DNA from: Treponema sp. UBA4377
GTDB taxonomy: Bacteria > Spirochaetota > Spirochaetia > Treponematales > Treponemataceae
Direction of reading: 5' to 3'
Length of the DNA: 61,817 nt
Assembly: GCA_002391235.1 (NCBI GenBank)
Contig: DGRX01000024.1
Location: 1-61,817 of the forward strand
Shown here: positions 58,471 to 61,817 of the stretch, one piece after another
How positions within the stretch are numbered: the stretch's first letter is position 1
How the letters are laid out: each line of letters starts with the position of its first letter
Notes under the pieces: model-generated
The model's database searches: none
Seen by the model: the letters and a program-made list of their open reading frames with translations, nothing else
Told to the model about the DNA's origin: nothing
Translations under genes and position numbers: made by a program

Positions 58471-59550
58471 ATGGACAAAAATAAAAAATTAGTCTCTGTC
58501 ATCAGTTGGGCGGCAGGCGCGGCGACAACGATTTTCGCGCTGGTCTTGTGCGTGACCGCGCTTCCCTACAGGCCAAGAGACATTAGCGGCATTCTGTATT
58601 ACCGCGGACTTTTTCTTTCCATCGGCCTTTTATTGATAGCATTCGGCTTTTACTTTTATCCGACTTTGAAGCATAGAAGCGTAATCAACGTTTTGTTTTT
58701 GCTTCCGATTTTGATTCCATTTGTGATGACAATCATCGTTCCTTTTGTGATGGGCGTTTTTTATTCCTTCACAGATTGGGACGGAAGCTATGTCAAGAAA
58801 TTTGTGGGCTTTAAAAACTACATGGACTTTTTTAAGGCGCCTGACTATATAAACTCAATTTTGATGACATTCGCCTTTGCCATAATAAACGTGGCCGTGG
58901 TGAACGTCGTGGCCTTTGGCCTTAGCCTTTTGGTCACGCAAAAGCTTCGCGGCAGGAACCTTTACCGCGCGGGCTACTTTATTCCCAACTTGATTGGCGG
59001 AATCGTATTGGGCTACGTGTGGCAGTTCATCTTCAATTACTTGTTCACTTCGATCGCGGCCACGGCGGGCTTTACGGACAGCCAGTCGCTTTTGACAAGC
59101 AACGCCGGAGCTTTGGCCGCCTTGATAATCGTGAGCGGCTGGCAGTACGCCGGCTACATAATGATGATTTACGTTACGGCCTTGCAGGGAATTCCCACAA
59201 GCGTTATCGAGGCCTCCGTCATTGACGGCGCGACAGGCTGGAAGCGAATGATGAGCATAATCATTCCGATGATAGCGCACGCCTTTACGATTTGCATTTT
59301 CTTGACGCTCGTAAATTCATTCAAGCAGTTTGACCTTAACCTTAGCCTTACCAACGGAGGCCCCTCAAAAATCATGATGGGCCAGGCGATTAACGGAACC
59401 GAATTGCAGGCCTTGAACATTTACAAGACCGCGATTACAAGAAACCATTGGGCGCTTGGACAGGCCAAGGCGGTCGTGTTCTTCATTATCCTTGCCGTAG
59501 TTTCAATCGTTCAGGTTAAGCTTAGCAAGAGCCGAGAGGAGGAAATGTAA
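58471..59550 (+). CDS. Sugar ABC transporter permease (MalF-like)
   Basis: 359 residues, inner membrane. Two extra helices at the N-terminus (about 8-30 and 45-65) precede the usual six-helix core. The EAA loop, EASVIDGATGWKRMMSIIIPMI, docks on the ATPase. ILIPFVMTIIVPFVMGVFYSFTDWD and the short periplasmic loop are typical of the MalF group. The start is ATG behind AGGAG. It follows the binding-protein gene after 117 bases and is one base from the second permease gene. Confidence 0.93.
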   Translation: MDKNKKLVSVISWAAGAATTIFALVLCVTALPYRPRDISGILYYRGLFLSIGLLLIAFGFYFYPTLKHRSVINVLFLLPILIPFVMTIIVPFVMGVFYSFTDWDGSYVKKFVGFKNYMDFFKAPDYINSILMTFAFAIINVAVVNVVAFGLSLLVTQKLRGRNLYRAGYFIPNLIGGIVLGYVWQFIFNYLFTSIAATAGFTDSQSLLTSNAGALAALIIVSGWQYAGYIMMIYVTALQGIPTSVIEASVIDGATGWKRMMSIIIPMIAHAFTICIFLTLVNSFKQFDLNLSLTNGGPSKIMMGQAINGTELQALNIYKTAITRNHWALGQAKAVVFFIILAVVSIVQVKLSKSREEEM

Positions 59551-59551
59551 T

Positions 59552-60427
59552 ATGATGGCAGGAGACAACGTAAAGAACAAAGTTCTTGAGGCGCTGGGAA
59601 TCGTTTTGCTGATTTTGTTTTTGTTCCCCTTCTTTATTGTGGTAATCAACGCGGCAAAGCCCGCCGACCAAATCATACGCGCCCCGCTCGCGCTTCCGCA
59701 AAAGTGGGGAACGCTTTTCGCCAACATGAACCGGGTAATCCACAGCCCCAACATGAATTACTGGAAGTCCTTCTTTGACTCGGTGATAATAACGGTGGCT
59801 TCGCTCTTTACAATCGTTTTGTTCAGTTCGATGGCCGCCTGGGTTTTGGAAAGGAACTCCATCAAGCGCAACAACAAAAAATGGGCCAACGTGATTTTTT
59901 ACCTTTTGGTCGCGTCGATGGTAATTCCCTTCCAGGTCGTCATGCTTCCGGTTTTGTCTTGGTACAGGACTGTCGGAAAGTTCAGCGGAATCGGCTTGCT
60001 TCAAAGCTACAAGGGAAGCGTCTTTGCCTACATCGGCTTTGGTTGCGCGATGAGCGTCTTTATTTTGCACGGCTTCATCAAGAGCATTCCGCTGGAACTG
60101 GAGGAAGCGGCAACGATTGACGGCTGCACGGCCGAGGGCGTTTTTGGCCGCGTTGTCCTGCCGCTCTTGCAGCCGATTCAAATCACTGTCTTGATTTTGA
60201 ACGGCATTTGGATTTGGAACGACTATCTTTTGCCTTCGCTGCTTTTGGGCCAGGCCGGAAAAATCCGCACGCTGCCTATCGCGGTCATGGGCTTTGTCGG
60301 AAGCTACGTAAAGCAGTGGGACTTGATTTTGACCTCAACCTTGCTGGCGATGCTTCCGGTAATCGTGCTGTTCATTTTCGCGCAAAAGTACATCATCAAG
60401 GGCATGGTGGAAGGAAGCATTAAATAG
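59552..60427 (+). CDS. Sugar ABC transporter permease (MalG-like)
   Basis: 291 residues with six helices, the second half of the importer channel. The EAA loop is EEAATIDGCTAEGVFGRVVLPLLQP. PFFIVVINAAKPADQII at the start and WNDYLLPSLLL near the end are typical of MalG-type permeases. The ATG at 59552 is nine bases after AGGAGG, and a second ATG follows directly; the first is preferred. Last gene of the operon; repeat elements follow. Confidence 0.93.
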   Translation: MMAGDNVKNKVLEALGIVLLILFLFPFFIVVINAAKPADQIIRAPLALPQKWGTLFANMNRVIHSPNMNYWKSFFDSVIITVASLFTIVLFSSMAAWVLERNSIKRNNKKWANVIFYLLVASMVIPFQVVMLPVLSWYRTVGKFSGIGLLQSYKGSVFAYIGFGCAMSVFILHGFIKSIPLELEEAATIDGCTAEGVFGRVVLPLLQPIQITVLILNGIWIWNDYLLPSLLLGQAGKIRTLPIAVMGFVGSYVKQWDLILTSTLLAMLPVIVLFIFAQKYIIKGMVEGSIK

Positions 60428-60565
60428 GAACGGTATGTCGCTACGCTAATTTTGCTATAGGAAGCGATTTAACTGCGCTCTCGCGAGCGCGGGCAATCAA
60501 GGCACGCTGCGCTTAAAGCCTTGACTCGTTCCTTTTGCAGCGCGAGCAAGATTGTCGCGCTGCAA
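60426..60565 (-). repeat. Module C split by module A
   Basis: Read on the minus strand: module C (60565-60497), including a hairpin of 11 pairs (60565-60555 with 60545-60535), then module A (60496-60434), then CCGTTCCTA (60433-60425). In recG the same module C continues directly from TTGA to CCGTTCCTA without module A. Module A here matches 17725-17788 at about 60 of 64 positions. This lies downstream of the ABC operon. Confidence 0.8.
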
Positions 60566-60574
60566 TAAAAAAAA

Positions 60575-60684
60575 GAGCGCAAAAAAAACGCTCCCGGCCG
60601 CGTCCGGCCGTCTTCCGCGTGACTGAGGCTGTTATGTAAGATGTACATTTACTTCAATTTTGCTTGCGCAAAATTGGCAGCCTC
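60575..60684. repeat. Nested hairpins before the 93-base tandem repeat
   Basis: GAGCG and CGCTC flank eight A near 60575-60593, an inverted copy of the GCGTTTTTTTTGCGCTC core of the tandem repeat. Then GAGGCTG (60624-60630) pairs with CAGCCTC (60678-60684), with an inner hairpin CAATTTTGC/GCAAAATTG (60654-60675). No gene is seen. Confidence 0.55.
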
Positions 60685-60910
60685 AGAACGCTCAGCCGGC
60701 GCGGCCCGCGGCCTCCGCGTTTTTTTTGCGCTCTTATTGTTTCCTAAAACTGCTTCCTTCCCCCAGCAACCGCCCAGCCGCCGCTCGGTCGGCGGGGCCC
60801 GCGGCCTCCGCGTTTTTTTTGCGCTCTTATTGTTTCCTAAAACTGCTTCCTTCCCCCAGCAACCGCTCAGCCGGCGCTCGGTTGGCGCGGGCTGCGGCCT
60901 TTGCGTTTTT
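60685..60910 (+). repeat. 93-base tandem repeat, two full units plus a decayed third
   Basis: The segment starting GGCCCGCGGCCTCCGCG at 60703 recurs at 60796, with a diverged third beginning near 60889. Each unit contains GCGTTTTTTTTGCGCTC and CTAAAACTGCTTCCTTCC. The first two units differ at only a few positions. The period is a multiple of three and several frames stay open through it, but no start or coding signal supports a gene. Confidence 0.85.
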
Positions 60911-60911
60911 C

Positions 60912-60968
60912 TTGCCCAAAAGTTCCATTTGCGCTACAATATAAACGCAACTTGCGTGGAGAACGCAA
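60912..60968 (+). promoter_or_regulatory. Dehydrogenase promoter with operator-like palindromes
   Basis: TTGCCC (60912-60917), 17 bases ending in GCGC, TACAAT (60935-60940). Directly after the -10 box lies ACGCAA-C-TTGCGT (60945-60957), and the half-site ACGCAA recurs at 60963-60968; TTGCGT also occurs at 60901-60906. Placement over the transcription start fits a repressor such as a LacI- or GntR-type regulator. Confidence 0.6.
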
Positions 60969-60988
60969 ATCATTTTTAAGGGGTTTTT

Positions 60989-61762
60989 ATGAAATCTTAT
61001 TTTGACTTAAAAGGACAAGTGGCGGTCGTTACAGGCTGTTCAACAGGTTTGGGCGTTCAAATGGCCAAGGCTTTGGCCAACCAGGGCGCGGCTATCGTGG
61101 CGATCGCCCGCCGTCAGGAATTGATTGACGCGGTTGCCAAGGACATTCACAACGAATACGGCGTGGAGACGCTGGCCGTCCGCTGCGACATAACGGACAC
61201 AAACGCGGTGAACGAAGCGGTTGACAAAATCGTCGCCAAGTTTGGCCGCATAGACATTCTTATCAACAACGCCGGAACCGGCGCCGTCGCTCCCGCCGAG
61301 GACATCACCGACGAGCAGTTTAACGGAGAGCTTAACGTGGATTTGGGCGGCACCTTCAAGATGTCGCGCGCCGTCGCCAAAAAGGCCATGATCGGCGCCA
61401 AGTACGGGCGCATCATAAACATCGCTTCAATGTACGGAATGGTCGGAAACAAGGTGGCGCCTTGCTCGCCCTACCATGCGGCCAAGGGCGGCGTGGTAAA
61501 CCTTACGCGCGGACTCGCCGCTGAATGGGGAAAGTACGGCATCAACGTAAACGCGATTTGCCCCGGCTACTTCTACTCGCCGCTTACAAAGGAAACGCTT
61601 GACTCGGAATTTTTCCAGAACAACGCCAAGACGATGATTCCGCTTAGCCGCTACGGAAACGAAGGCGAGTTGGACTCCGCCGCGATTTTCTTGGCAAGCC
61701 CGTCGTCTTCTTATGTCACCGGCGTAATCCTTCCGGTTGACGGCGGCTATACTTCAATGTGA
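60989..61762 (+). CDS. Short-chain dehydrogenase/reductase (gluconate 5-dehydrogenase-like)
   Basis: 257 residues. Classical SDR with NAD(P)-binding TGCSTGLG (Rossmann), NNAG, catalytic Tyr and Lys in YHAAK with Ser in the preceding IASMYG segment, and PGYFYSPLT after the active site. The overall look (FDLKGQVAVVTG, AAEWGKYGINVNAICPGYF, GGYTSM end) fits gluconate 5-dehydrogenase/2-deoxygluconate dehydrogenase relatives; a FabG-type reductase is the alternative. It has its own promoter and operator-like palindromes, and with the sugar importer upstream may serve sugar-acid use. The link is inference. Confidence 0.88.
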   Translation: MKSYFDLKGQVAVVTGCSTGLGVQMAKALANQGAAIVAIARRQELIDAVAKDIHNEYGVETLAVRCDITDTNAVNEAVDKIVAKFGRIDILINNAGTGAVAPAEDITDEQFNGELNVDLGGTFKMSRAVAKKAMIGAKYGRIINIASMYGMVGNKVAPCSPYHAAKGGVVNLTRGLAAEWGKYGINVNAICPGYFYSPLTKETLDSEFFQNNAKTMIPLSRYGNEGELDSAAIFLASPSSSYVTGVILPVDGGYTSM

Positions 61763-61780
61763 GGCTTGGTTCAGCTGTTA

Positions 61781-61817
61781 TTGCGGCGCGAAAATCTTAT
61801 TCGCGCCGCAAAAGGAA
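61781..61817 (+). repeat. Module C, cut by the window edge
   Basis: TTGCGGCGCGA (61781-61791), loop AAATCTTAT, TCGCGCCGCAA (61801-61811), then AAGGAA at the end of the window. Same hairpin and flank as in recG and at 60565, with paired base changes in the stem. Confidence 0.75.

Noticed and set aside
60535..60565. Terminator for the sugar ABC operon
   Set aside because: The hairpin is strong, but on the plus strand it is followed by A residues, not T. It is better explained as part of module C.
60685..60910. CRISPR array
   Set aside because: Only two or three long units of 93 bases without spacer/repeat alternation and no cas genes.
60641..60979. Open frame of 112 codons through the 93-base tandem repeat
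   Set aside because: No ribosome-binding site; it runs through the repeat and into the dehydrogenase promoter. The period is divisible by three, so several frames stay open by default.

Overview
The window looks like chromosomal DNA of a free-living or host-associated treponeme (Spirochaetota). Support: a shortened 608-residue alanyl-tRNA synthetase of the spirochaete type, many lipoproteins with relaxed lipoboxes, a giant spirochaete-style coiled-coil protein, TTG starts, an anaerobe's flavodiiron protein and a 1524-residue BadF/2-hydroxyacyl-CoA dehydratase-activator protein. Genus-level placement is inference. Nearly all of the sequence is densely packed genes. No rRNA, CRISPR, phage or transposase gene was seen.

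Layout. 1-2.3 kb: two minus-strand small membrane proteins (one runs off the left edge) and two paralogous secreted proteins. 2.3-7.1 kb: tRNA-Val(GAC), a flavodiiron protein, a MATE pump and a Nif3/membrane-protein pair. 7.2-14.3 kb: a MIF-like tautomerase, then dnaE-yggT-recG. 14.3-17.7 kb (minus): valS and a SpoT-like HD protein. 17.9-21.1 kb: a membrane adenylate cyclase and a coiled-coil partner. 21.3-31.8 kb: the BadF giant, a secreted protein, a HAD phosphatase and the coiled-coil protein. 31.8-33.8 kb (minus): a CarD-like regulator overlapping fused ispDF. 34.2-41.7 kb: two lipoproteins (one resembling anthrax protective antigen), an amylase-family lipoprotein and groES. 41.7-47.0 kb (minus): alaS, a SurA-like protein, nusB and a TPR lipoprotein. 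47.5-50.2 kb: a binding-protein-like protein and a secreted protein. 50.2-56.7 kb: ftsH facing clpP, an UPF0158-GNAT fusion, a DbpA-type RNA-binding protein, a metallo-beta-lactamase-fold hydrolase and an HD-GYP sensor. 57.1-61.8 kb: a sugar ABC importer without its ATPase, then a short-chain dehydrogenase.

Three sequence-level patterns stand out. First, a family of short modular palindromic repeats (called A, B, C and D here) lies between genes. Hairpin C also occurs in frame inside recG, its stems change in a compensatory way between copies, and one C copy is split precisely by module A. Second, about a dozen genes, including valS, alaS, ftsH, clpP and the carD-like gene, have a -10 box only 6-10 bases before the start codon and mostly no usable ribosome-binding site, which suggests leaderless mRNAs. 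Many promoters in the window also carry GCGC directly before the -10 box. Third, two very long overlapping inverted repeats fill the 500-base gap upstream of 47486.

All identities and spacings were counted by eye. Family assignments come from recognised motifs, not from database searches.
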